Below are positions 25,896 through 35,529 of a stretch of 64,000 bases of DNA, in pieces (within the stretch, counting starts at the first letter, position 1; each line of letters opens with the position of its first letter). The DNA comes from Pseudomonas anuradhapurensis (lineage in GTDB: Bacteria; Pseudomonadota; Gammaproteobacteria; Pseudomonadales; Pseudomonadaceae), in assembly GCF_014269225.2 (NCBI RefSeq), contig NZ_CP077097.1, positions 4,971,001-5,035,000 of the forward strand, read 5' to 3'. A program made the translations under genes and the position numbers. Under the pieces are notes generated by a model. The model did no database searches. It had not been told where the DNA came from and saw only the letters and a program-made list of their open reading frames with translations.

Positions 25896-28800
25896 ATGGA
25901 AGTTGCCACCTCACTCCCGCTTACTGCCGCCCAGCGCTCTATCTGGCTCGGGCAGCAGCTGGCCAGCGACAGCGCCGCGTACAACATTGCCAGCCTGCTG
26001 CGCTTCGATGGCAAGGTGGACGCGCAGCACCTGGCGGTTGCCCTGAACCAGGTGATGGGCGAGAGCAGCGGCCTGCGCGCACAAGTGCACGAGGCGCATG
26101 GGCAGGTACAGCAGCAGATCATCACCACATCCGAGTACTCGCTGGCCGAGCACGCCTTTGCCAGCGAAAGCCTGGCACGCCAGTGGATGGCCAGCGACCT
26201 CGCGCTCCCCATTGACCTGGGGCAGGGCCCGCTGCTGCAGGCAAGCCTGGTGCGTATCGCCGGACAGCCTGACTGGCTGTACGTGAAGAGCCATCACATC
26301 GCCTTGGACGGTGTCGGACTGGGCTTGTTTCTCAAGCGCTGGGCGGCGTTGTACAGCGAACAGGCTGGCCATTCCGTCAACGCAGCGCCACTGGGCGCAT
26401 TGCACAAGGTGCTGGAAGCGGAACAGGCTTACCAGGCATCACCCGACTTCGCTCGCGACCGCGACTACTGGCAGCAGCAGGTCGACAGCAGCCTGACCGT
26501 GGCCAGCCTCAATCCACAGGTCAAGCTGCCCACCCGACAAGCCCTGCTGCACCGCGGCCAGGTGTCCGAAGCGGCCTTCCAGCGTTTGCGTGAGTGCGCC
26601 AGCCAATCGCAGAGCCACTGGCTGCAGGTACTGATCGCTGCCTTCGGCGCGTTCATCGGCCGCAGTACCGGCCAGCGGGACGTGGTCGTTGGTGTTCCGA
26701 TGATGAACCGCCTGCACACACAGGCGCATGATGTTCCTTGCACGTTGGCCAACGTGCTGCCCTTGCAGCTGCAAATCGACCCATGGACACGTGTTGGCGA
26801 ACTGGTAGCAGCCACAGCCAAGGCGCTCGCCAGCATGCGCGAACACCAGCGCTACCGGGCCGAGGATATCCGCCGCGATTGCAACCTGCTGGGTGATGGA
26901 CGACGCCTGACCGGGCCTCAGATCAATATCGACATCTATTCGCCTGCACTGGTGTTCGGCCCGCTTGCCGGTGAAGTCGAAGTGCTCAGTGCCGGTGCAG
27001 CCGACGATCTGTCGCTGCTGGTTCAACCCGTCCCTGGCAAGGGGCTGCGGGTATGCGGTATGGCCAACCCTGATCTGTACGATGGCAAGGCGCTAGGCAC
27101 CCACGTGGAGCGTTTCCTCGCTTTCATCGAGGCATTCGCCACCGACGTCGAGCGCCCGCTCGGCCAGCTTGCCGCCTACCCGTACCAGGTCTGCCCAGCA
27201 CCGCAACCAACCTGCCAGGCACAATCGACGCTGCTCGACGGCTTCGCTCACTGGGTTGGCACCACGCCCGAAGCCACCGCACTGACCTTGGGCGAACGCT
27301 CACTGAGCTACAGGGAACTGGACAGCCAGGCGAACCGCCTGGCACATCTGCTCAAAGCCCGCCTGCCATCGCGCACGGCTTCGCCGCAGCGCACCGTTGC
27401 CCTGTTACTGGAGCGCTCGCTGGAAACGGTAGTGGCCATCCTGGCCGTACTCAAATGCGCTGCGGCCTATGTGCCCCTGGACCCCGATGCGCCGCAAGAG
27501 CGACTGGCCGGCATTGTTGAAGAATGCGCCGCTGACTTCATGCTATGCGACGAGAATACGGCGACGAAAGCCCGCAGTCTGCAACCCGATAGCCAACTGC
27601 TGAGCATCGATGCCCAAGCCACCCAGCAGGCGCTGCAAGACGCTGCCGATTTGCCCCCGGCGGGCGGTCCGCAACCGCACGACAGGGCCTACATCATCTA
27701 CACCTCAGGCTCCACCGGCAAACCCAAGGGAGTCTGCATCAGCCACCATAACGTGGTGCGACTGTTCAGCAGCACCCACTCTTGGTTCGACTACCGCAAC
27801 AGCGACGTCTGGACAGCCTGCCACGCCTACATGTTCGACGCCTCTGTCTGGGAAATGTGGGGCGCCCTGCTGCATGGTGGGCGTCTGGTGATCGTACCGG
27901 TAGCCACCACCCGCGACCCTCATGCCTTGCTGGACCTTGTGGTACGCGAGCACGTCACCGTGTTCGGCCAGATCCCTTCCGCGTTCTACCGGTTCATGGA
28001 AGCCGAAGCTGATCATCCGGAGCTGGTTGCACGCATGAAGCTGCGCTACCAATGCTTCGGCGGCGAGCCACTCGACCTCGGTCGCCTGGCCCCATGGTTC
28101 GATCTGCCGCGGCCGGCAAACACGCAGTTGCTGAACCTGTACGGCATCACCGAGACCACCATCAACACCTGCCACCGCTTCATCTCCCGCGAGCAGGTGC
28201 TGGCCAATGCCGGCAGCCTGATAGGCCGGCCCTACGCCGACATGGATATCCTGGTCCTGGATGATGCCCTGCAACCTGTACCGGAAGGGGCGCAAGGCGA
28301 AATGTATGTCCGTGGTGAAGGCTTGGCCGAGGGTTACCTGGCCCGTCCTGAACTGGATGCCACGCGGTTCGTCGCCGACCCATTCGGCGCTGCGGGACAA
28401 CGCATGTACCGCAGTGGCGATGTTGCAATTCGCCTGGCCGACGGCGAGCTTGAATACATCGGGCGTGCCGACCAGCAGGTCAAGTTGCGTGGATACCGTA
28501 TTGAATTGGGTGAGATCGAAAGCTGCCTGCGGGCTCACGCATCGGTGTCCAATGCCGTGGCCCTGGTAGTCAACGACCGGGCCAACGACCCACGACTGAT
28601 CGCCCACGTGGTGCCGGCACCGGGTTATGCAATCGCAGATGTGGACAGCGAAGCATTGCGCGATCATTTGCGCGCCAACCTGCCGGCGTACATGGTGCCC
28701 GTAGCGATCGGCGTCCAACAGGCATTTGCCATGACCGCCAACGGCAAGCTCGATCGTCGCGCGCTGCCGGCCATCGAGTCGAATGCCAGCCGTCACCTGG

Positions 28801-31592
28801 AACCGCCAAGGGACAGCCTTGACGAACAGGTGCTAGCCCACTGGTCGTCGCACCTGGATGTACAACGCATCGGCATGGATGACGACTTCTTCAGCATCGG
28901 TGGCGACTCGATCAAGGCCATCGGCCTGTGCCGTGAAATGGGCCTGCCCGTACTGCAACTGTTCGAACAGCCAACACCCCGCGGCTGCGCCGACTACCTG
29001 CGGCACAACGGTATGGGCACCGCCGAAACCAGCTGGACACAGGCCATGGGGGCCAGCGCTCGTGCCGACCGAGCCACCTTGTTACTGGTGCCATTCGCTG
29101 GGGGTAACGTGTTTGCCTACCGGCAACTGGTCGAGCAATTGGGCACCGCGTTCAACTACCTGTGCGTGCGCCTGCCGGGCCACGATGTGGTGCGCGCCGA
29201 CGAACCGTTCGCGGACAACGCCACGATCGCCGCCGGTGTCGCCGCCGAGGTCCTGGCCAAGGTGCAAGGGCCGTTGCTGGTCTACGGGCACTGCGCCGGC
29301 AATGCGCTGGCGCTGGACATCAGCCGTCGCCTGGAGCAGGCCGGCGCCGATCTGCGCGGGTTGACCATCGGCGGCATGCTGCTGGACCTGCAGCCTCACG
29401 AGGTCGAACACCAGGTGGCGCAGCGCTCGGGCGAGCAGATCATTGGTTTCCTGCAGGAGTTGGGCGGGTTCAAGGAGGTCCCGGACGCGCAAAGCCTGGC
29501 CGCGATTGCCCGGATGACCAAGCACGATGCCGGCCAGACCGCTGCATTCTTCAGCAACGAAACCAGGGGCCGTGGCACCTTGCGCGCGCCCATCCATGTG
29601 ATCGTAGGCAGCGCCGACCCATTGACCCCGGACTACGCCAGCCGCTATCTCGACTGGCAGGCCTACAGCCCGAAGGTGTCTCTGGATGTGATCGAAGGCG
29701 GCGGCCACTATTTCGTCAGCGAACAGCCGGAGGCACTCGCCCAAGTGCTGTTGCGCCACAACGCGGCGCTGGCGAAGCCCCAGGCACGGCGAGCACAGCA
29801 TGTGCTGCGTGACTTCCACAACCCGTTCGATGCCGCGCATGGCCAGTTCTTGCTACTGCGCAACGGTGCCTTGCAACCTTCACTGTGGCCAAGCTTCAAA
29901 CCGTTGCCGGCCGGCTGGCAAGTGGCGTTCGGCCCGGCCTCGCGCCAGCACTGCCTCGACCACCTGCACCACCACGTCCAGCCAGAGCCGCCCCAACTGC
30001 CAGGTCTGGACGCGCCCTACTGGCCGGAGCGCTTCGAGCGCTACTACCGCCAGCAAGGCGCCTGGACCGGTGAAACCCTTGATGCCTGCATTGCCCAGCA
30101 TGCCCGCCTGACCCCAGGGCAGGTCGCGGTGGTAGACCAGGAACGCCGCATCACTTACGCAGAACTCGACCGCCGCTGCAACCAGCTCGCCGATGGCTTC
30201 ACCCGTCTGGGGTTGCGACCGGGCGACCGCATGGTGGTGCAGTTGCCCAATGTGCTGGAGTTCATCGAGACCACCTTCGCGCTGTTCCGCCTGGGCGTGG
30301 TCCCGGTATTCGCCTTGCCCACCGACCGGCGCAACGAAATCACCCACATCGTCCAGGCCAGCAAGGCCGTGGCCTACATGATCAAGGACCACGCCGTCGG
30401 GTTCGACTATCGGGATATCGCCCGTGAACTGCAAAACCTTGCCGGCCCGGTTCGTCATGTGATCGTGCTGGGCGATGCGGCGGAGTTCACGCCCTACGCT
30501 AGCCTGTATGGCCGGGACCTGCCGGTACCGCCTCGCGACAGCCGCGCACCGGCGTTGATCACCCTGTCCGGTGGCAGCACCGCCATGCCCAAGCTGATCC
30601 TGCGCAGGCACGACGATTATCTTTACAGCATCCGTGCCAGTGCGAAGATTTGCCAGTTGAGCCCGCAAAGCGTCTACCTGTGCGTGCTGCCGGCAGGGCA
30701 CAACTTCACCCTGAGTTCCCCCGGTTTCATCGGCACCCTGCTCGCCGGCGGCCGGGTAGTGATGCAGGCCGACCCCAGCGGCTCAGCCTGCTTTGCCAGC
30801 ATTGCCCGCGAAGCGGTGACTTTCACCGCCCTGGTTCCGAGCCTGGCGCAGGCCTGGTTGCACGCGCCACGCCAGCACGACCTCGGCAGCCTGCGCTTCC
30901 TGCAAGTTGGCGGCGCACGTCTGAGCGATGACGTTGCAGCGCGTTTGAGCGACAGCTTCGCATTCACCTTGCAGCAGGTTTATGGCATGTCCGAAGGGCT
31001 GGTTTGCTATACCGACCTGGCTGGCGACCTTGACCAGCGACTGCACACCCAGGGGCGGCCGATGAGCCCGCTGGACGAAATCCTGGTGGTCGATGATGAC
31101 GACCAGCCGGTCGTCGTCGGGCAACCGGGACACCTGCTGGTACGTGGGCCGTACACCATTCGCGGCTATCTCGACGCGCCTGAGCACAATGCCCGAGCCT
31201 TCACCACCGATGGTTTCTATCGAACCGGCGATGTGGTCCGCCTGCGTGAGGACGGCTGCCTCGTCGTCACTGGCCGCCACAAAGACCAGGTCAATCGCGG
31301 CGGCGAGAAAATCGCCGCCGAGGAAATCGAGGGCCACCTGCTGGCCCACCCTGGGGTGTTGGAAGCGGCGGTGATCGGCGTACCCGATCCGCACCTGGGC
31401 GAGCGCTCCTGCGCCGTGCTGGTCGCCGCCCCCGGCTTGGGCTGCGACACCGATTCGCTCAAGGCTCATCTGCAGGCACGCGGCGTCGCGGCACAGCGCA
31501 TCCCCGACCAGTTCCATTGGCTGGCGAGCCTGCCCAAGACCACCCTGGGCAAGACCGACAAGAAGGTGCTGCGCCACCAATTCGCGGCGTGA
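25896..31592 (+). CDS. obaI: Obafluorin-type NRPS, C-A-T-TE-MbtH-A
   Basis: 1898 residues from ATG 25896, chosen because GGAG is 9 nt upstream; an in-frame ATG at 25881 and longer versions overlapping the decarboxylase are less likely. Domains in order: condensation (H133-H134...D138-G139, SHHIALDG); adenylation 1 (TSGSTGKPKG from about 603; FDASVWEM gives D, A, W at the first three specificity positions, as in phenylalanine-type domains); carrier protein with S1005 in GGDSIKA; thioesterase with Cys nucleophile C1133 in GHCAGN; a fused MbtH-like domain at about 1307-1370 (NPFDAAHGQFLLLRNG, SLWPSF, PAGW); then a DhbE-like 2,3-dihydroxybenzoate adenylation domain to the end. It couples 2,3-DHB to the beta-hydroxy amino acid and closes the beta-lactone on release. 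Confidence 0.95.
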   Translation: MEVATSLPLTAAQRSIWLGQQLASDSAAYNIASLLRFDGKVDAQHLAVALNQVMGESSGLRAQVHEAHGQVQQQIITTSEYSLAEHAFASESLARQWMASDLALPIDLGQGPLLQASLVRIAGQPDWLYVKSHHIALDGVGLGLFLKRWAALYSEQAGHSVNAAPLGALHKVLEAEQAYQASPDFARDRDYWQQQVDSSLTVASLNPQVKLPTRQALLHRGQVSEAAFQRLRECASQSQSHWLQVLIAAFGAFIGRSTGQRDVVVGVPMMNRLHTQAHDVPCTLANVLPLQLQIDPWTRVGELVAATAKALASMREHQRYRAEDIRRDCNLLGDGRRLTGPQINIDIYSPALVFGPLAGEVEVLSAGAADDLSLLVQPVPGKGLRVCGMANPDLYDGKALGTHVERFLAFIEAFATDVERPLGQLAAYPYQVCPAPQPTCQAQSTLLDGFAHWVGTTPEATALTLGERSLSYRELDSQANRLAHLLKARLPSRTASPQRTVALLLERSLETVVAILAVLKCAAAYVPLDPDAPQERLAGIVEECAADFMLCDENTATKARSLQPDSQLLSIDAQATQQALQDAADLPPAGGPQPHDRAYIIYTSGSTGKPKGVCISHHNVVRLFSSTHSWFDYRNSDVWTACHAYMFDASVWEMWGALLHGGRLVIVPVATTRDPHALLDLVVREHVTVFGQIPSAFYRFMEAEADHPELVARMKLRYQCFGGEPLDLGRLAPWFDLPRPANTQLLNLYGITETTINTCHRFISREQVLANAGSLIGRPYADMDILVLDDALQPVPEGAQGEMYVRGEGLAEGYLARPELDATRFVADPFGAAGQRMYRSGDVAIRLADGELEYIGRADQQVKLRGYRIELGEIESCLRAHASVSNAVALVVNDRANDPRLIAHVVPAPGYAIADVDSEALRDHLRANLPAYMVPVAIGVQQAFAMTANGKLDRRALPAIESNASRHLEPPRDSLDEQVLAHWSSHLDVQRIGMDDDFFSIGGDSIKAIGLCREMGLPVLQLFEQPTPRGCADYLRHNGMGTAETSWTQAMGASARADRATLLLVPFAGGNVFAYRQLVEQLGTAFNYLCVRLPGHDVVRADEPFADNATIAAGVAAEVLAKVQGPLLVYGHCAGNALALDISRRLEQAGADLRGLTIGGMLLDLQPHEVEHQVAQRSGEQIIGFLQELGGFKEVPDAQSLAAIARMTKHDAGQTAAFFSNETRGRGTLRAPIHVIVGSADPLTPDYASRYLDWQAYSPKVSLDVIEGGGHYFVSEQPEALAQVLLRHNAALAKPQARRAQHVLRDFHNPFDAAHGQFLLLRNGALQPSLWPSFKPLPAGWQVAFGPASRQHCLDHLHHHVQPEPPQLPGLDAPYWPERFERYYRQQGAWTGETLDACIAQHARLTPGQVAVVDQERRITYAELDRRCNQLADGFTRLGLRPGDRMVVQLPNVLEFIETTFALFRLGVVPVFALPTDRRNEITHIVQASKAVAYMIKDHAVGFDYRDIARELQNLAGPVRHVIVLGDAAEFTPYASLYGRDLPVPPRDSRAPALITLSGGSTAMPKLILRRHDDYLYSIRASAKICQLSPQSVYLCVLPAGHNFTLSSPGFIGTLLAGGRVVMQADPSGSACFASIAREAVTFTALVPSLAQAWLHAPRQHDLGSLRFLQVGGARLSDDVAARLSDSFAFTLQQVYGMSEGLVCYTDLAGDLDQRLHTQGRPMSPLDEILVVDDDDQPVVVGQPGHLLVRGPYTIRGYLDAPEHNARAFTTDGFYRTGDVVRLREDGCLVVTGRHKDQVNRGGEKIAAEEIEGHLLAHPGVLEAAVIGVPDPHLGERSCAVLVAAPGLGCDTDSLKAHLQARGVAAQRIPDQFHWLASLPKTTLGKTDKKVLRHQFAA

Positions 31593-31622
31593 CCCGCCCT
31601 TTACGCTTTCAAGGATATTTCG

Positions 31623-32510
31623 ATGGCAATTCCACAGATCGAGCTTTACCAGGTTCCGAGCCACGTCATGCTGAACCGTCCAGCGCTGCCCTGGACGCCG
31701 GCCCCCGAACGGGCGGCACTGTTGATCCATGACATGCAGAACCACTTTCTCAAGCCCTATGCCTCGCAAGCTTTCGTCGACGCCCTGATACAGCGCATCC
31801 AGGCCCTGCGCTCTGCATGCCATGCCCTTGGTATCCCGGTGTTCTACACCGCCCAGCCCGGTAATCAGCAGGTCGAATCGCGCGGTCTGTTGTGCGACTT
31901 CTGGGGCCCGGGGCTGGCCGAGGATGGTGTCAGCCCTGGCATCGTCTCCGGCCTGGCGCCCGACCCTCAGCGTGACGTCATGCTGGTCAAGCACCGCTAC
32001 AGCGCCTTCGCCCGCTCCGACTTGCTTGAACGCCTGCAACTGGCGGGGCGCGACCAATTGATCATCTGCGGGGTCTACGCACACATTGGCTGTCTGACCA
32101 CCGCCACCGATGCCTTCATGGCGGACATCCAGCCATTCGTGGTAGCCGATGCCCTGGGTGACTTTTCCCTGGAGCGTCATCAACTGGCACTCGAGCACAT
32201 GGCGCACTGTTCGAGCGTAGTGCTGTCGACGCAGCAGTTGCTTGATGCCCTTGCCCCGGCACAGGTGGCCCACGATATTCCCGGCGATATCGCCCGCTGC
32301 CTGGCGCTGCCCCTGGAGCGCGTTGCAGAAGTGGACGACCCGGTCGAACTGGGCCTGGACTCGGTGCGCCTGCTGATGCTGTTCGAACAATGGCAACAGG
32401 CAGGCCTGCCGGTAAGCTTTCTGGAACTGCTCGAGCGCCGCAGCATCCGCGCCTGGGTACAGCTGATCGAGCAGCGCCTGCAGGCACAAGCCAGTGGAGC
32501 CTCGGTATGA
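31623..32510 (+). CDS. Isochorismatase with C-terminal aryl carrier protein (EntB/DhbB type)
   Basis: 295 residues. Residues 1-210 are an isochorismate lyase domain (catalytic Asp D37 in LLIHDMQNHF; ICGVYAHIGCLTTATDAF), which releases pyruvate from isochorismate to give 2,3-dihydro-2,3-dihydroxybenzoate. Residues about 220-290 form an aryl carrier protein with the phosphopantetheine Ser S247 in LGLDSVRLL. The last adenylation domain of the NRPS should load 2,3-DHB onto it. No phosphopantetheinyl transferase is encoded nearby. Its stop overlaps the next start (ATGA at 32507-32510). Confidence 0.93.
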   Translation: MAIPQIELYQVPSHVMLNRPALPWTPAPERAALLIHDMQNHFLKPYASQAFVDALIQRIQALRSACHALGIPVFYTAQPGNQQVESRGLLCDFWGPGLAEDGVSPGIVSGLAPDPQRDVMLVKHRYSAFARSDLLERLQLAGRDQLIICGVYAHIGCLTTATDAFMADIQPFVVADALGDFSLERHQLALEHMAHCSSVVLSTQQLLDALAPAQVAHDIPGDIARCLALPLERVAEVDDPVELGLDSVRLLMLFEQWQQAGLPVSFLELLERRSIRAWVQLIEQRLQAQASGASV

Positions 32511-33277
32511 AACGTTTCGCCGGAAGATCCGTCATGGTGACCGGTGCTGCGAGCGGCATCGGTGCCGCAGTGGCCGGGCGCCTACTGGCCGAGGGCGCCA
32601 CGGTGATCGCCCTGGACTGCGACAGTTCTGGCCTGGAGGCACTCGCGGCGGAACTGCGCTCGGACAAGGTCAAGCTGCATGCGGCCGACATCACCGACCG
32701 CGAGCACATCACGAGCCTGGTCAGCCGCATCGACGAGCAATATCCACTCGACGGTCTGGTCAATGCCGCAGGCGTCATGGAGGCAGGGCCCTTCGAACAG
32801 ATGTCGGCGCAGGCCTGGCTGCGGCTGTTCGAGATCAACGTGCACGGCACCTTCCATGTATCGCAGTCCGTAGCCCGCTGCATGTTGGCAAGACACCGTG
32901 GGGCCATCGTCAGCGTTGCATCCAACGCCGCCACCACGCCGCGGGTGAACCTGAGCGGATACTGCGCATCGAAAGCCGCCGTGGCCATGCTCACCCGCTG
33001 CATGGGCCTGGAGCTCGGCAGGCAAGGTGTGCGCTGCAATGTGGTATCGCCCGGTTCTACCCGTACCCCGATGCTGCACCAACTGGCCGGCCACGACGAA
33101 ACCCTGGACCGGCGCATGGTCGAGGGCGACCTCGGCCTGCATCGCATCGGCATCCCGCTTGGCAAGATCGCCGAACCCCAGGACATCGCAGCCGGAATCG
33201 CTTTCCTGCTCTCGGACGATGCCAACCACATTACCCTGCAAAACCTGGTCATGGACGGCGGCGCCACCTTTGGTTGA
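32507..33277 (+). CDS. 2,3-dihydro-2,3-dihydroxybenzoate dehydrogenase (EntA type, SDR)
   Basis: 256 residues from the ATG overlapping the EntB-like stop; a longer in-frame version from 32390 would lie inside that gene. Short-chain dehydrogenase with MVTGAASGIGAAVA near the N-terminus, NAAGVM, and the catalytic YxxxK in SGYCASKAAV. It oxidises 2,3-dihydro-2,3-dihydroxybenzoate to 2,3-dihydroxybenzoate with NAD+. Together with the isochorismatase and isochorismate synthase it completes the catechol half of obafluorin. Without this context it could only be called an SDR. Confidence 0.9.
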   Translation: MKRFAGRSVMVTGAASGIGAAVAGRLLAEGATVIALDCDSSGLEALAAELRSDKVKLHAADITDREHITSLVSRIDEQYPLDGLVNAAGVMEAGPFEQMSAQAWLRLFEINVHGTFHVSQSVARCMLARHRGAIVSVASNAATTPRVNLSGYCASKAAVAMLTRCMGLELGRQGVRCNVVSPGSTRTPMLHQLAGHDETLDRRMVEGDLGLHRIGIPLGKIAEPQDIAAGIAFLLSDDANHITLQNLVMDGGATFG

Positions 33278-33310
33278 GTGCACGTCCTGGATATTGCGAG
33301 GCAGATTGCC

Positions 33311-34033
33311 ATGAACTTCACGATTTCGTCCTTTGCCACGTCCGCGTCCGCAAACGCGCAAACGGCACCAGGCAGGGCCTGCAGCGAACCATTGGGCCAA
33401 CTTCTGGATAGAGTGCTGGCAGGTGAGGCCCTCATTCAGTGGATCGAGCTGCCAACCAATGCGCGCGTTGATCGCCAGGCGCTCGAGATGACCAGCCAGC
33501 GCTTGCGGCGTTACCTGCAGTGGATGACCGGTGGCCCGGTATTGACGGTCCTGCACGCTACCCCGTCGCAGGCCCACGAGCTGCAAGGCCTGAGCGAGAG
33601 CTACCTGGCCATCACGGCTGGCTACCCTGGAGCGGGTAGCCAGCTCAGGCTGTTCGACAACCAGCTGCAGCCAGCCTGGCCGCAAACATTGGCCCTGCCG
33701 CTTGCCTTGGCGGTGCACGGACTCAGCCCGGCACAAATCGCCCAGCGGGTTGCCGAGACCAACCCGGCGCAGCCGCACGGGACTGCGCTGCTGCTGTGCG
33801 ATACCCCGCCGCGACACGACGGCAGCCTTTGGCTGTTCGACCCTTGTGACAATCTGCGCAACATACGCAGCGCCATACAGCCAGGCAGCCGCCCGCACGG
33901 CCTGGTGCACCGCTGGCAGGCCGCGAACTACGCCGCGGCCGTGCCACCACTGCCAGCCCCGACCGACTTCGAACGGGACCTGCAGCTCTGCAGCCATCTG
34001 GCCCAGGCATTCAAGGAGCCAATTTGCGCATGA
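33311..34033 (+). CDS. Cluster protein of unknown function
   Basis: 240 residues from ATG 33311 with GAGG 9 nt upstream. A GTG at 33278, one base after the previous stop, is a possible longer start. No signal peptide, membrane segment or familiar catalytic motif was recognised. The middle has hydrophobic strands (PVLTVLHATPSQAHEL, LALPLALAVHGLSPAQ) and a turn-rich stretch with LLLCDTPPRHDGSLWLFDPCD. It contains three Cys residues besides one near the C-terminus. The isochorismate synthase start overlaps its stop (ATGA), so the two are translationally coupled. Partner, accessory or tailoring roles in catechol supply or beta-lactone handling are possible, but nothing in the sequence decides. 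Confidence 0.75.
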   Translation: MNFTISSFATSASANAQTAPGRACSEPLGQLLDRVLAGEALIQWIELPTNARVDRQALEMTSQRLRRYLQWMTGGPVLTVLHATPSQAHELQGLSESYLAITAGYPGAGSQLRLFDNQLQPAWPQTLALPLALAVHGLSPAQIAQRVAETNPAQPHGTALLLCDTPPRHDGSLWLFDPCDNLRNIRSAIQPGSRPHGLVHRWQAANYAAAVPPLPAPTDFERDLQLCSHLAQAFKEPICA

Positions 34034-35439
34034 TCAGCCACTTCGACTTTCCCCTGCCAACATCTGCGCTCGGCGTACACGACGCCGGCACAGCTCTGCT
34101 CGCCGAAATGAGTCGTGCCTTCCCCGGACTTGCCGAGCAGTTCAGTTGCGTGTTCAGCGAACATACCGATGGGCATGACCGTTCGCTGGTCGGTCTCGGC
34201 AACCAGTATCGCCTTCGTGCGACGCGCGAACCGCAGGCACTTCGTATCGACTGGCTCGACCACGACCGCGTGCTATGCCGCGATACGCTGCACATGGACG
34301 ACCAGCAGTCGTTTCACGAACAGCTGTTCAAGGGCGTGGCACAATTCTGGAAGACCGTGGGCAGCAGCTCGCCAGCCCTGGCTGGCCTGCCTCGCGACGT
34401 CCCCCTGCTGGGTGGCTGGCGCTGCGCTACTCACCCCGAACGGTTGCACGAGCCACTGATCATGACCATGCCGACCCTGTTCCTGTGGGTGGAGCCTGGA
34501 CGTATCAGCGGGGCGACCTTCGATGCCGGACTGTGCGCACAGATCGCACGTATCGTGGCCCACCTGGCTCCGCGCACCTACCCGGCATTGCCCGCAGTCA
34601 ACCGCTACGAGTTGATCCCACCATGCAGCAACTATGTCGACAACCTGCTCGACCTGCTCGGCGAAATGGCCACAAGCGAAGCGGACAAGGTGGTGATAGG
34701 GCGTGAAGTCCGCTTGAGCATGAGCAAGCCGGTAGACCCCTTGCAGTTGCTCGGTCAAATCGCACCGCGGCCCAACCCGCACTATGAGTACCTGTTCCGC
34801 TGGGATCGCGGTCCGGCATGGATCGGCATCTCACCGGAGACCCTGATACGTACCGACGGCAGCAAGGTGGTCGTGGAGCCGCTGGCGGGAACCCGAAAAG
34901 GCTCCGACGAAGCGCTCAAGCGTGACCGCTATCGTCAGGAACTGCTGTCCGACAGCAAGGAACTGGAAGAGCACGAAACAGCTGCCCAGCTGTTTTTCGA
35001 ACAACTTCGGCAGGTTTGCCGACCGGGCTCGCTCGACGTGCGCGAATCGAGGAATGTCATCGATCTGGGGTATGTACAACACCTCAAGAGCCGCATTGAA
35101 GGCGAACTGGCGAGCGGCATGAACGTGTTCGATGCTCTGGCGGCCGTCTACCCACCTGCGACCATCTGGGGCAAGCCGCTGGGCCTGAGCGGCGAACGCA
35201 TCCGACGCTTCGAATACATCGATCGAGAGTTTTTCACCGGCGGCTTGGGTTACCTGACCCTGGGGAGCCGGTGCAACTTCGCTCTGGCGATCAGAACCGC
35301 CAAGGTGACCGCAGCACAGGTACACATTTTTGCCGGCAGCGGCATCGTCAAGGCCAGCGACCCGTACCGCGAATGGCTGGAGACCAGCAACAAGATGAAA
35401 CCGTACCTGCAAAATGGCGCTTGGTCATATGAAGGGTGA
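34030..35439 (+). CDS. Isochorismate synthase (EntC/DhbC type)
   Basis: 469 residues from ATG 34030, overlapping the previous stop. Chorismate-utilising fold: the catalytic core is in the C-terminal 270 residues, with FRWDRGPAWIGISPETL, EPLAGTRKGSDE, HLKSRIEGEL, PPATIWGKP and FAGSGIVKASDP. The N-terminal 190 residues are divergent, as is usual. It isomerises chorismate to isochorismate for the EntB- and EntA-like enzymes encoded just upstream. Salicylate synthase and menaquinone MenF are alternatives, but the neighbours make 2,3-DHB supply the best reading. Confidence 0.9.
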   Translation: MISHFDFPLPTSALGVHDAGTALLAEMSRAFPGLAEQFSCVFSEHTDGHDRSLVGLGNQYRLRATREPQALRIDWLDHDRVLCRDTLHMDDQQSFHEQLFKGVAQFWKTVGSSSPALAGLPRDVPLLGGWRCATHPERLHEPLIMTMPTLFLWVEPGRISGATFDAGLCAQIARIVAHLAPRTYPALPAVNRYELIPPCSNYVDNLLDLLGEMATSEADKVVIGREVRLSMSKPVDPLQLLGQIAPRPNPHYEYLFRWDRGPAWIGISPETLIRTDGSKVVVEPLAGTRKGSDEALKRDRYRQELLSDSKELEEHETAAQLFFEQLRQVCRPGSLDVRESRNVIDLGYVQHLKSRIEGELASGMNVFDALAAVYPPATIWGKPLGLSGERIRRFEYIDREFFTGGLGYLTLGSRCNFALAIRTAKVTAAQVHIFAGSGIVKASDPYREWLETSNKMKPYLQNGAWSYEG

Positions 35440-35529
35440 TAACGTTGCAAAAGCCTTGCACAGGATCGAGCAAGGCCCTCTACACCGGCGCCTTGGCGCC
35501 AACGTCAAACTAAATGGGCAGCAAACAAC
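35440..35529 (+). promoter_or_regulatory. Leader of the ThrRS-like gene with hairpins
   Basis: The 90-bp gap holds a perfect 7-bp stem GCCTTGC/GCAAGGC with a 10-nt loop (35453-35476), then GGCGCC-TT-GGCGCC (35487-35500), and a weak ribosome site before ATG 35530. Stem-loops before a thrS gene recall the translational autoregulation of E. coli thrS, but similarity to tRNA-Thr was not established. Confidence 0.4.
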
